In this document: positions 1-6,041 of the stretch, piece after piece
Layout of the letters: every line of letters begins with the position of its first letter
Numbering within the stretch: the first letter of the stretch is position 1
DNA from: a virus
Virus record (IMG/VR): IMGVR_UViG_3300024317_000018
Span: 1-21,147 of that record
Reading direction: 5' to 3' (one strand)
Length of the DNA: 21,147 bases
Notes under the pieces: generated by a model
The model's database searches: none
What the model saw: the letters and a program-made list of their open reading frames with translations, nothing else
What the model was told of the DNA's origin: nothing
Translations under genes and position numbers: made by a program

Positions 1-498
1 CCAGGCGTCGTCCTCGGCGTCGTCCCCGGCGGCGGCCCAGGCGGCGTTCCCGGCGGCGGCCCAGGCGGCGTTCCCGGCGGCGGCCTTCTTACTCTCGTCT
101 CCTGTCTCCAGATATTCGCGCACGATGGTAGGTGCATCCCATAGGTGAATTACCGAGAGCGCCACCTTGCGAGCAAACGCCCGTAGCATTTGGGTAGAAT
201 CCCGCTTCGCTATCGCAGTTCTCTCACTCGCGGCGTGCTTGTCATTGTCATTCGGCACGATCTTACCGGATAGCCGCACCTTGTAGAGTAGCGGCCCAGG
301 CGCGTATTGAAGTGCATCGAATGGATCAACGCTGGCGTGCAACCCCCACCGGCAAGGGACAATCTTGCCCTTGACGGTCAGCGTCTCACCGATAACGACT
401 TTGCGCCCATCGCCGTGCGGCAACTCACCGGAGGCCGCAAACCACCACCCTATGATCTCGGTCGGCGCGTCTGTCTTTTTTTTCCGTGCCGCACCCAT
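1..498 (-). CDS. Hypothetical protein with Ala/Trp octapeptide repeats, partial at left edge
   Basis: An open frame reads leftward from ATG at 498 to the window edge (166 codons, no stop), so the C-terminus is missing. A purine-rich GGAGAG lies just upstream of the ATG. The N-terminus is basic (MGAARKKK). The middle contains GLHAS, an APGPLLYKVRLSG stretch and a KHAASERTAI stretch, the pattern I associate with DUF7666-type phage hypothetical proteins. From about residue 139 the protein becomes tandem AAAGNAAW octapeptides, then a diverged acidic copy at the edge. Function is unknown; the repeats look like a solvent-exposed low-complexity tail. It is transcribed divergently from the regulator at 615 and shares its operator region, so it may be under the same repressor. 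The reading frame is well supported by composition; the family name is from memory and only moderately sure. Confidence 0.75.
   Translation of the reverse strand, partial: MGAARKKKTDAPTEIIGWWFAASGELPHGDGRKVVIGETLTVKGKIVPCRWGLHASVDPFDALQYAPGPLLYKVRLSGKIVPNDNDKHAASERTAIAKRDSTQMLRAFARKVALSVIHLWDAPTIVREYLETGDESKKAAAGNAAWAAAGNAAWAAAGDDAEDDAW
37..84 (-). repeat. Two exact 24-bp tandem repeats encoding AAAGNAAW
   Basis: Positions 37-60 and 61-84 are identical 24-base units. Positions 1-36 hold a diverged, longer unit in the same coding frame. The unit length is a multiple of three, so copy-number changes would keep the frame. Confidence 0.9.
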
Positions 499-536
499 CC
501 CATCTCTCCATCTCGCCGAATGGGGCGAGTGACCGG

Positions 537-566
537 AGGATGCCGATATTTTCGGCGGCCTGTCAA
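537..566 (-). promoter_or_regulatory. Candidate leftward promoter for the gene starting at 498
   Basis: On the minus strand there is a perfect -35 TTGACA (566 to 561), followed after 18 bases by a weak -10 CATCCT (542 to 537). The predicted start is about 30 bases upstream of the ATG at 498, leaving room for the GGAGAG ribosome site. It overlaps the operator dyad at 542-556. Confidence 0.4.
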
Positions 567-599
567 GCCGATATTTTCGTTGACGCCGATTTTATCGTG
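542..599. promoter_or_regulatory. Three operator-like dyads, GCCGA-N5-TCGGC
   Basis: The copy at 542-556 is a perfect 15-bp inverted repeat (GCCGA TATTT TCGGC). The copy at 567-581 shares its first 13 bases but loses the right-hand GC. The copy at 585-599 keeps GCCGA and TCG with a changed core. Centres are 25 and 18 bp apart. They straddle both candidate -35 boxes of the divergent promoters, the arrangement of a phage repressor/Cro operator array. The adjacent HTH gene at 615 is the obvious candidate binder. Confidence 0.65.
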
Positions 600-608
600 C
601 GCTAGGGT
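580..608 (+). promoter_or_regulatory. Candidate rightward promoter of the early operon
   Basis: TTGACG at 580-585, a 17-base spacer and TAGGGT at 603-608. The predicted start point falls at about 614-616, on the ATG at 615, so the first message would be essentially leaderless. The third operator-like dyad lies in the spacer, suitable for repression. Confidence 0.45.
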
Positions 609-614
609 CCGTCC

Positions 615-908
615 ATGAAAGACGCACCAGCTATCGCCGCGAGGCGCATTATTAAGAAGTTCGGTGGCCCGGCCACGCTTGCCCGCTATCTATCGATAGA
701 TGGTAATCCTGTTCCGGCGTCAACCGTTCAGAGTTGGCAAAACGCGGGCATTCCGGTCAAATGGCATCATCCGGTAATCCTGGCAGGAGCCAGGGCGGCG
801 GTGCCGATTGAGCCCGAAGATTTTTTTGAGCCCGTTCACGATCCTCTGGCGACCGCCGTTCCCGCGGAAGCGGTACGCGGCATCTTGCGGGAGCGCGCCG
901 ATGGCTGA
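615..908 (+). CDS. Small HTH phage regulator (Cro/carph-isopro-like)
   Basis: A 97-residue protein with IIKKFGGPATLARYL (about residues 12-26) followed by VPASTVQSWQNAGIPVKW (about 33-50) and a VILAGARAA helix. This is the layout of short Cro-like helix-turn-helix regulators in proteobacterial prophages: FGG, a helix, then V..W...GIP. It likely binds the operator-like dyads just upstream and controls the divergent promoters. No Shine-Dalgarno precedes the ATG, and the predicted transcription start coincides with it, so translation may be leaderless. Its last codons overlap the next gene by 8 bases (901-908). No larger CI-type repressor is seen in the window, so whether this is a repressor or a Cro-type protein is open. 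HTH assignment is confident; the exact role is inferred. Confidence 0.75.
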   Translation: MKDAPAIAARRIIKKFGGPATLARYLSIDGNPVPASTVQSWQNAGIPVKWHHPVILAGARAAVPIEPEDFFEPVHDPLATAVPAEAVRGILRERADG

Positions 909-1065
909 CGCCGATCTAACGCCGGCAGAACGGCGCACATTGGCCCGTGAGATTGCCGATGATCTGATGCTGAACATCGAGGCGCTGCGACATGCTACTG
1001 AACCGCTGCTGCGGGAGGATGTGTATAAGATTGTCGAGGCGCGGCTTGACGAATGGATTGGGTGA
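901..1065 (+). CDS. Small hypothetical protein
   Basis: A 54-residue acidic, helix-rich protein (MADADLTPAERRTLAREIAD at the N-terminus). I chose ATG at 901 because it overlaps the end of the preceding regulator by 8 bases, as is usual in this operon; the open frame extends further upstream but only through the regulator's coding sequence. Its stop overlaps the ATG at 1065 of the nuclease gene as TGATG. No family is recognised. Position in a tightly coupled early operon suggests an accessory or regulatory role, but nothing in the sequence defines it. Confidence 0.65.
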   Translation: MADADLTPAERRTLAREIADDLMLNIEALRHATEPLLREDVYKIVEARLDEWIG

Positions 1066-1505
1066 TGGCTGACGATCTGGCCCACACAAAAGCCGAGCGC
1101 GACGCGGATTTCGACCGCCTCTACCTGCATCCGAAACCCAAGCGGCGCGCCCCTGAGCAGGCTCTGCAAAAACAGATCGCGCAGTTCCTCGATGCAGCTC
1201 TCGCCGGGAACTCCTTTTATAGTGCGTTGCCTTTGGGAGGCGGCGGTCGGGTGCGCGGCGCTCTGCTGCGGGCGACCGGGACCAAGATCGGCCTTCCAGA
1301 TGTAATGGTCCTTGACGGTGGACGCGCTCTGTTTCTAGAGCTGAAAACCCCCAAGACCGGCCGCGTCTCCCCCGCGCAGGAGGCGTGCCACAAGGCGCTG
1401 CGTCGCGCCGGGTGCGCGGTCTACGTGATCCGCTCGCTCGATGAGGCGATTATCGCGCTGCGGGAATGCGGCGTGCCGATGCGCATAGCGGAGGCGGTGG
1501 GATGA
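1065..1505 (+). CDS. VRR-NUC domain nuclease
   Basis: A 146-residue protein with the features of stand-alone phage VRR-NUC nucleases of the PD-(D/E)XK superfamily. An early Glu (E31) lies in PEQALQKQIAQFL, the catalytic GLPD is at 76-79 (D79), ELK is at 92-94, and a C-terminal YVIRSLDEA helix follows. Family members cleave branched or structured DNA and are often Holliday-junction or recombination-associated enzymes. I chose ATG at 1065 (TGATG overlap with the upstream stop) over the in-frame ATG at 1053. The end overlaps the methyltransferase start by ATGA. Lying next to an adenine methyltransferase, it could serve replication/recombination or a modification-linked nuclease role; the former is usual for the family. 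Confidence 0.88.
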   Translation: MADDLAHTKAERDADFDRLYLHPKPKRRAPEQALQKQIAQFLDAALAGNSFYSALPLGGGGRVRGALLRATGTKIGLPDVMVLDGGRALFLELKTPKTGRVSPAQEACHKALRRAGCAVYVIRSLDEAIIALRECGVPMRIAEAVG

Positions 1506-2218
1506 CGGAAACGTGGCCCTTCGGCGATCTGCCGCGCAGGCATTATGGCGCGATCTATGCCGACCCGCCATGGCAATTCAAAACTCTGTGGGGTACGGCG
1601 ACCGGACCCGGCAACCGCAACGCCGATTATCAGACGCTGGACATTCCCGATGTTGGGCGCCTGCCGGTTGCGGACCTCGCCGCCGACGATTGTGTGCTAT
1701 TCATGTGGGCAATCTGGATTCTGATGCCCGAGGCATTCGAGGTTATCAAGGCATGGGGCTTCGAGTATAAGACCTGTGCGTTCTCATGGATGAAGGCGCG
1801 CGGCACGCAGCCCGATTTCTTCCGCGACGAGATGGAAGTGCAATTCGGCCTTGGCTATTGGACACGCGCCAACAGCGAAGTGTGTCTACTCGCCACACGC
1901 GGCAAGCCGAAGCGCCTCAACGCCGATGTGCGGCAGGGTATCATCGAGCCGCGCCGAGAGCATAGCCGCAAGCCGGATTGTGTGCCCGGGCGCATCGAGC
2001 GGCTGGTTGCTGGTCCTTATCTGGAGTTGTTTGCCCGCACGACGCGGCCCGGCTGGGACAGTTGGGGGAACGAGACGGACAAGTTCGCGCCGCCTCGCGT
2101 TTACGACGAAACCGCTGATGCCATAGGCTCTTACGCCGACGCTGTTAAAGCGATAGGTGAGCGTGTCGCAGCAGGCGAGCCGGTGCCCGATTTCTTCCTG
2201 AGCGAGCGAAAGCCATGA
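1502..2218 (+). CDS. MT-A70 family DNA N6-adenine methyltransferase
   Basis: A 238-residue protein of the MT-A70 family, which transfers a methyl group from S-adenosylmethionine to N6 of adenine. The catalytic DPPW motif is at residues 21-24, after the strand YGAIYA. WAIWILMPEAFEVIKAWGF and FSWMK segments follow, then a typical C-terminal block (REHSRKPD, PYLELFAR, WDSWGNE). The start ATG at 1502 overlaps the nuclease stop (ATGA). The in-frame ATG at 1466 lies inside the nuclease gene and is less likely. The enzyme could mark phage DNA against host restriction or affect replication timing. No cognate restriction enzyme is evident apart from the neighbouring VRR-NUC protein, which is not a typical restriction partner. 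Confidence 0.93.
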   Translation: MTETWPFGDLPRRHYGAIYADPPWQFKTLWGTATGPGNRNADYQTLDIPDVGRLPVADLAADDCVLFMWAIWILMPEAFEVIKAWGFEYKTCAFSWMKARGTQPDFFRDEMEVQFGLGYWTRANSEVCLLATRGKPKRLNADVRQGIIEPRREHSRKPDCVPGRIERLVAGPYLELFARTTRPGWDSWGNETDKFAPPRVYDETADAIGSYADAVKAIGERVAAGEPVPDFFLSERKP

Positions 2219-2403
2219 AGCCGAACATGAAGGACTGGAACCACCTTTCGTTGAAAGAGGTCGCCGAGGTCGAGGCGCTGTCGCTGGTGATCGTGGGCGA
2301 GATGCCGGTATGGGGCCGGCAGGGCCGCTCCGCGCGTCTCGCGGAGCTGCTGGCGCGCCGGGTGCGACCGCTGTACGACGATAAGCCAACGGACGCAGCA
2401 TGA
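2215..2403 (+). CDS. Small hypothetical protein
   Basis: A 62-residue protein beginning MKPNMKDWNHLSLKEVAEVEAL, starting at ATG 2215 with an ATGA overlap with the methyltransferase stop and ending in an ATGA overlap with the next gene. It is predicted mostly helical, with a basic C-terminal half (RQGRSARLAELLARRVRPL). No motif or family is recognised. The coupling on both sides and the GC-rich third positions support a real gene. Confidence 0.7.
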   Translation: MKPNMKDWNHLSLKEVAEVEALSLVIVGEMPVWGRQGRSARLAELLARRVRPLYDDKPTDAA

Positions 2404-2576
2404 TACCAGGCGATGTTAAAGCGGCGCGCGAGGTCGCCGATGAGATGATCAGACACTGGAAGTATTGGGACGTAAGTGCCCGCGACGCCTCGGTTGCGCT
2501 CGGCTACACAACGCATCGGCGGGGGTGGGAACGGGTGCGCAAGGCGCTGGTGCGCTGGTGGCTGCAACACGGATGA
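2400..2576 (+). CDS. Small hypothetical protein, possibly HTH-like
   Basis: A 58-residue protein from ATG 2400 (ATGA overlap with the upstream stop) to TGA 2574-2576, itself overlapping the next ATG at 2573. It is rich in Trp, Arg and Lys, with DVSARDASVALGY followed by TTHRRGWERVRKAL, reminiscent of a short helix-turn-helix but too divergent to assign. Strong evidence for coding comes from stop/start coupling on both sides. Confidence 0.65.
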   Translation: MIPGDVKAAREVADEMIRHWKYWDVSARDASVALGYTTHRRGWERVRKALVRWWLQHG

Positions 2577-2833
2577 CCTTTCATCGGCTCCGAGAGCGCA
2601 CAGAGGCTGGATACGTGATCCATGCGGACAACAATGCCTTTGACGCCACGCTCTGCGGCTACGCCTACGAAGGCAGCGCCATCCAAGGCGAAGGCGACAG
2701 CGGGGTCGAGGAAGTGGCGCGCGGCAAGATCAACTGCGCCGACTGCCTCCGCATCATCTGGCACAGCAAGGGCATCCCCAACCGGGTGCTCTCCGAGCCT
2801 GATCCGCGCCGCATCGTCAAAGTCAAGAGGTAG
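2573..2833 (+). CDS. Small phage protein with CxxC pair
   Basis: An 86-residue protein starting at ATG 2573, which overlaps the previous stop (ATGA). The in-frame start further upstream (2465) would lie inside the preceding gene and is rejected. Notable are THR/ATLCG near residue 28, a KINCADC pair of cysteines with two residues between them around residue 56, and a basic C-terminus (RRIVKVKR). The single-Cys-plus-CxxC layout could bind zinc, as in several small phage proteins, but a fourth ligand is not obvious. It is the last gene of the early operon. No function is assigned. Confidence 0.7.
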   Translation: MTFHRLRERTEAGYVIHADNNAFDATLCGYAYEGSAIQGEGDSGVEEVARGKINCADCLRIIWHSKGIPNRVLSEPDPRRIVKVKR

Positions 2834-2880
2834 TGGCCGTGGGTAATAACCGGATAAGCGATCGTGACGCCGGCTAAGGC

Positions 2881-2909
2881 TTGAGCTCGCCGGCCGCATC
2901 CCATATAAT
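2881..2909 (+). promoter_or_regulatory. Strong sigma-70-like promoter for the replication gene
   Basis: TTGAGC at 2881-2886, a 17-base spacer, then a perfect TATAAT at 2904-2909. The predicted start is near 2916, giving a leader of about 115 bases before the ATG at 3031. It is the best promoter match in the window. Confidence 0.7.
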
Positions 2910-2927
2910 CGCCGACGAGCGCGGGCC

Positions 2928-2952
2928 AGCCTGAGCTGATCCCTCAGGTTTT
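2928..2952 (+). terminator. Terminator-like hairpin in the leader of the replication gene
   Basis: CCTGAG (2930-2935) and CTCAGG (2943-2948) form a 6-bp stem, extendable by an A-T and a G-T pair, with a 7-base loop. It is followed directly by TTTT (2949-2952). It lies about 12-15 bases after the predicted start of the promoter at 2881. It could also end transcription arriving from the 615-2833 operon. A second stem CCGACC/GGTCGG follows at 2963-2968/2985-2990. Confidence 0.45.
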
Positions 2953-3030
2953 CCCCGTCCAGCCGACCAGCAGCCCGGCCTTTGGGTCGGTCCGCGCTCG
3001 TTTCTCTCCCGGCTGCCAAGGCTGCTGCGC

Positions 3031-4107
3031 ATGACGCTCCAGGCCGTTTGTTGGGCCTTCGACCAGGAACTCCCCTGTGCCCACAAGTTCGTCCTAGTTG
3101 CCCTCGCCGACATGACGGACAGCGACGATTGTTGTTGGCCGTCTCAAACCTTCCTTGCTGAGCGGTGCGGCCTATCTCGGCAGTATGTGAACAAGGTGCT
3201 CGGCGATCTAGAGCGCGACCGCTACATCGCCATAGCTTCCCGATCCAGGCCGAATGGTTCAGACGCTTCCTGCCGCTATCAACTGATGCTTCCGCCAGAG
3301 ATGGCCGCGGTCGAAGCCCCGAGACAGCAGGAACCTGGATTTGTCTATGTCATAGTCGGCGACAAGAGCGTGAAAATAGGCATCACGAGAGACCTTGATC
3401 GACGCATTTATGCCATACGAAGCGCGACGGGAGACAAGACACTCGCTTTGGTCGAGTCATGGGCGATGGGCATGGTTGAAGCTCGCAGGATCGAGAAAGC
3501 CGCGCACGATTATTTTGAAAGCAAACGGCTTCATGGCGAATGGTTTGACATCAAAGCCACCGAAGCCGTTGCGAAAATTAAATTATTGGTGTCAACAGAG
3601 AGGACACCACCCTGTGTCAACAGGGAAGACACCCCGGTGTCTACCAAAGAGACACCCCACTTCGTTCTAACCTCTCAGAAAGAACCTACCCCCCATACCC
3701 CCCGCAAGCGGGGGGCGAACGTTGAAGGTTTTGAGGCTTGGTGGCAAGGGTATCCGCGCAAGGTTGGAAAGGATGATGCGTTGAAGGCTTGGGCTAAGGC
3801 TCTCGCCTTGGCGTCAGTGGAGGAGCTTACCGCTGGTCGAGACCGATACGCTGCCGATTGCGCTACTCGTGGCACCGAGGAGCAATTTATCAAACACGCT
3901 TCCCGTTGGCTCAACGGTAAATGCTGGCTCGACGAGCCATCCAAGAAATCGAACGGCAACGGCGCAAGCAACGGCTTAATGAGCTACGACGAGCCCTGGC
4001 CGCAACGGGTTCGCAGCTGGAAGCGCGACGGTGTTTGGATGTTCGATCAGTGGGGGCCGCGGCCGGGTGAGCCAGGCTGTCGAGCGCCTCCGGAGCTGGT
4101 GGCTTGA
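3031..4107 (+). CDS. Replication-initiator-like protein with central GIY-YIG (T5orf172) domain
   Basis: A 358-residue three-part protein. Residues about 1-88 are a winged HTH of the HTH_36 kind (WPSQTFLAERCGLSRQYVNKVLGDLERDRYI). Residues about 103-185 match the T5orf172/MUG113 GIY-YIG nuclease pattern: FVYVIVG, KIGITRDLDRR, an IEKAAHDYF helix and GEWFDI. Residues 187-222 are a Thr/Pro linker with three TP-containing repeats. Residues about 231-303 (GFEAWWQGYPRKVGKDDALKAW ... ASRWLNGKCWLDEP) resemble the C-terminal domain of phage replisome organisers that load a helicase. The most likely role is origin binding and helicase recruitment, with an added DNA-cleaving or DNA-binding module. ATG 3031 follows the promoter and structured leader. 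The 3' end overlaps a convergent gene by 61 bases. Confidence 0.8.
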   Translation: MTLQAVCWAFDQELPCAHKFVLVALADMTDSDDCCWPSQTFLAERCGLSRQYVNKVLGDLERDRYIAIASRSRPNGSDASCRYQLMLPPEMAAVEAPRQQEPGFVYVIVGDKSVKIGITRDLDRRIYAIRSATGDKTLALVESWAMGMVEARRIEKAAHDYFESKRLHGEWFDIKATEAVAKIKLLVSTERTPPCVNREDTPVSTKETPHFVLTSQKEPTPHTPRKRGANVEGFEAWWQGYPRKVGKDDALKAWAKALALASVEELTAGRDRYAADCATRGTEEQFIKHASRWLNGKCWLDEPSKKSNGNGASNGLMSYDEPWPQRVRSWKRDGVWMFDQWGPRPGEPGCRAPPELVA

Positions 4108-4265
4108 TCGACCGCCGGCACGGTAAGCCCGCGATGGATCTGCGCCCACGAGAATCCGGGGTAGAGCGGCATCAGCGGCCTCACCGCCTCGCGCTCGGCC
4201 ATGCGCTTGTCGACCGCGGCGTTGGCGGCCTCTAGGATCGCGGCGAACTGCGCTTGCGGGATCAT
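4047..4265 (-). CDS. Small hypothetical protein
   Basis: A 72-residue protein starting MIPQAQFAAILEAANAAVDK. I chose ATG at 4265 because it overlaps the upstream stop as ATGA; the open frame extends upstream to 4349 but inside the preceding gene. It contains LYPGFSWAQIHRGLTVPA, a short pattern seen in phage hypothetical proteins, and a Gly/Pro-rich tail. The 3' end overlaps the convergent replication gene by 61 bases, so the tail's sequence may be constrained by both genes. Function unknown. Confidence 0.6.
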   Translation of the reverse strand: MIPQAQFAAILEAANAAVDKRMAEREAVRPLMPLYPGFSWAQIHRGLTVPAVDQATSSGGARQPGSPGRGPH

Positions 4266-4654
4266 GGCTCGCCCCGGGCTTTGGTAATGGCGGCATCGAG
4301 AGTATCCACCGCATCGGTGAAGCTGCTGCGGGGTGCGGTCGTGTGGCACATCTCCTCAAGAGCACGAACCGCGGCCTCGTAAAGCTCCGGCGCGGCGGCG
4401 ATCAGGCGGGCGTTAGCCTCCGCTTCAGCTCTCTCGCTATCCTCGGGAAAAATTCCTTCGGCCAGGATGACGGGAAGATAGCGTGCGTCGCTTTGAATGG
4501 TAAATTCCATGGTCGAGCCGTCATGCCCGATGAGCTTGACGTGTCGGGCACACCAGATGCGATCGTTGACGTGGCGCTCGTCAAAAACCATTGGCGCTCC
4601 AATCTCCACACGGGCGACTCCGGAAAAGAACTGGCTGTGGTGAATGGGTTTCAT
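4262..4654 (-). CDS. Hypothetical phage protein (AAAPELYEA-type)
   Basis: A 130-residue protein. Its C-terminal half carries EAEANARLIAAAPELYEAAVRALEE, a phrase that recurs in many small phage early proteins of unknown function, often next to ead/Ea22-like genes. The N-terminal half (FDERHVNDRIWCARHVKLIGHDGSTMEF) appears beta-rich. Start ATG 4654 is preceded by an AGGAG box about 11 bases upstream. The stop overlaps the next gene by ATGA. No biochemical function can be assigned. Confidence 0.72.
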   Translation of the reverse strand: MKPIHHSQFFSGVARVEIGAPMVFDERHVNDRIWCARHVKLIGHDGSTMEFTIQSDARYLPVILAEGIFPEDSERAEAEANARLIAAAPELYEAAVRALEEMCHTTAPRSSFTDAVDTLDAAITKARGEP

Positions 4655-4728
4655 ATCCGGGATTTCTCCTACGATGGCTCAAAATGCCCCGTATCTGGGG
4701 CGTGAGTGGGGGGAAGGGTCGGGGAGCG

Positions 4729-5091
4729 TCAGGTTTTCTGTGCTCGCAGGCGGGCAATTTCTTCCTTCAATCGCTTTCGATAGGCGCGGCGGGTGCATTT
4801 TGTCGAACAGAAGCGCGCCCATGCTGTTTTGATGGGAAACGGGGAGCCGCAAGTTTCGCACGCTCCTTCACCCCGGATCTTGCGATGCTCCTTGAGATTA
4901 GGTTCCTTGATGGACTGTCTGTGCAGCCGGTTGTGGTCGGTCCCCTCGATCAGAACCAGATTGTTCGGCGCATTGTTTTTCTCGTTTCCATCAACGTGAT
5001 GAAGCTCAAAGCCATCAGCGATATGTTCGGCAAGCCACGTTGCGGAGCGTTCCGGATGGGCATTTAGCCATGCGCGATTGCGTGGGCTCAT
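4729..5091 (-). CDS. HNH endonuclease with C-terminal zinc-finger-like Cys cluster
   Basis: A 120-residue HNH nuclease. The beta-beta-alpha metal motif is visible as LHHVDGNEKNNAPNNLVLIEG, with HH at 31-32, Asn at 36, 39, 40 and 43-44, and later His at 53 and 57. A second metal site is likely formed by CETC (78-81) and FCSTKC (95-99), followed by a basic RRAYRKR segment that may bind DNA. The N-terminus (MSPRNRAWLNAHPE) resembles free-standing HNH homing-type enzymes of phages. It sits alone between small genes, with 73 bases after it and 81 before it, which fits a mobile homing endonuclease rather than a packaging HNH. Start ATG 5091 has an AAGGGA box 12 bases upstream. Confidence 0.85.
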   Translation of the reverse strand: MSPRNRAWLNAHPERSATWLAEHIADGFELHHVDGNEKNNAPNNLVLIEGTDHNRLHRQSIKEPNLKEHRKIRGEGACETCGSPFPIKTAWARFCSTKCTRRAYRKRLKEEIARLRAQKT

Positions 5092-5172
5092 TGATCTGTG
5101 TCCCTTGGCTGGTTTGGTGTCAAGAGCATCCCTCCCCCGGACCCTTCCGCGCGTGTGGCGGCGTTTATGGCG

Positions 5173-5463
5173 CTATTCGATCGAGGTGTACTCCCGCCGT
5201 GCGCGCCGTGTGGTAGCGGCACGGCGTGCCGATGCGCTGCGGTCGGCGTTGAGAACCGCCTGCCACGCCTTTTCGTCTCGTTCTTGTTGAGCGAAACCGC
5301 GCTCGCGGTAAAGAGCGTGGTCGCGGGCATCAAGGTCCGGGTGAGCATCGCGTGCGGCCTGCCAGCATGCCGCACTGAAAGGATCTTTGATCGGATGCCG
5401 CCTGCGGAGTTCACGCATGTTGGCGGTGATATCTTTGTCGATCGCCGTGATTGTCCGTGTCAT
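5173..5463 (-). CDS. Small basic hypothetical protein
   Basis: A 96-residue, charged, helix-rich protein (MTRTITAIDKDITANMRELR at the N-terminus; RRAATTRRARREYTSIE at the C-terminus). ATG 5463 is preceded by an excellent GAGGAGG site 8 bases upstream, which selects this frame over the overlapping minus-strand frame ending at 5088. No family is recognised. It lies 12 bases downstream of the gene at 5476-5682, in the same cassette. Confidence 0.65.
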   Translation of the reverse strand: MTRTITAIDKDITANMRELRRRHPIKDPFSAACWQAARDAHPDLDARDHALYRERGFAQQERDEKAWQAVLNADRSASARRAATTRRARREYTSIE

Positions 5464-5475
5464 CGTCCGTCCTCC

Positions 5476-5682
5476 TCAAGCCGCGCTGTCGTCGTGATAG
5501 CGTGTGACCACGACCTTGAACGGAGCGCAGGCCCGCATCCGGCTTGCGCGCTGCCGTGTCCACCATTTGGCGTGTTTGATTGCCGCGGCCTCGTAGGCGA
5601 GTTCGCTGCAGCTGTGGCAATAGATGCCGCCGACCGCATCGCGCACGAAAACCTCGACGCTGTTGGGTTCGCTGTTGGTCAT
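5476..5682 (-). CDS. Small hypothetical protein with CxxC
   Basis: A 68-residue protein with GGIYCHSCSELAYEAA, giving Cys at about 22 and 25, and a KHAKWWTRQRASRMR basic stretch. The ATG at 5682 is preceded by GAAGGA, a reasonable ribosome site. The gap to the preceding gene is only 4 bases and to the next 12, so it is in an operon. A CxxC pair plus nearby histidine suggests possible metal binding, without firm support. Confidence 0.65.
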   Translation of the reverse strand: MTNSEPNSVEVFVRDAVGGIYCHSCSELAYEAAAIKHAKWWTRQRASRMRACAPFKVVVTRYHDDSAA

Positions 5683-5686
5683 CTGT

Positions 5687-5884
5687 TTAAATCCTTCTAC
5701 GGGAAGCGGGAAAGGTTAACCGCGTGACAGGCTCACGCGGTTGTCGATTTTCGGTGTTGATGATGTCGACGGCATAGCCGAGGTCGAGTTGTTCTTTTGC
5801 GGCGATGGCCGCGTCGACGATGTTGGTGAAATGCGCGGCGAGGGTGGAGGTTTCGCCTGCGAAAGTGCATTCGACGATGTACAT
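5687..5884 (-). CDS. Small hypothetical protein
   Basis: A 65-residue protein from ATG 5884 (MYIVECTFAGETSTLAAHF). An in-frame ATG at 5908 and an upstream start to 5962 also exist. I prefer 5884 because an AGGGG box lies upstream and the sequence before it is not protein-like. It is the first gene of the leftward six-gene cassette that ends at 4047. No family recognised; the fold is likely alpha/beta with a basic tail (RLTFPASRRRI). Confidence 0.55.
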   Translation of the reverse strand: MYIVECTFAGETSTLAAHFTNIVDAAIAAKEQLDLGYAVDIINTENRQPREPVTRLTFPASRRRI

Positions 5885-6041
5885 GATCCCAATCCCCTGC
5901 GGCACCATTGCCGTGCCCAGACAATGACGCACGGTGCGGTACAGCGCAATCGCATATCTCACATGCCAGCAATGCGCATAATGCGGTACTCGGGGTCGGG
6001 GTCATGCGGTAGGGTGGGGGTGTTGGACAAGGGGATGAGCG

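Noticed and set aside
1-84. Short regular repeats at the left end as a possible CRISPR
   Set aside because: Units are contiguous with no spacers and encode peptide repeats in frame.
307-618. Plus-strand frame of 103 codons
   Set aside because: Antisense to the left-edge gene and the operator region, with a TTG start and no protein-like composition.
4591-5067. Plus-strand frames over the HNH gene
   Set aside because: The minus strand encodes a clear HNH motif and Cys pairs; the plus frames have none.
5088-5414. Minus-strand frame of 108 codons
   Set aside because: Overlaps the gene at 5173-5463, which has the better ribosome site and a more protein-like sequence.
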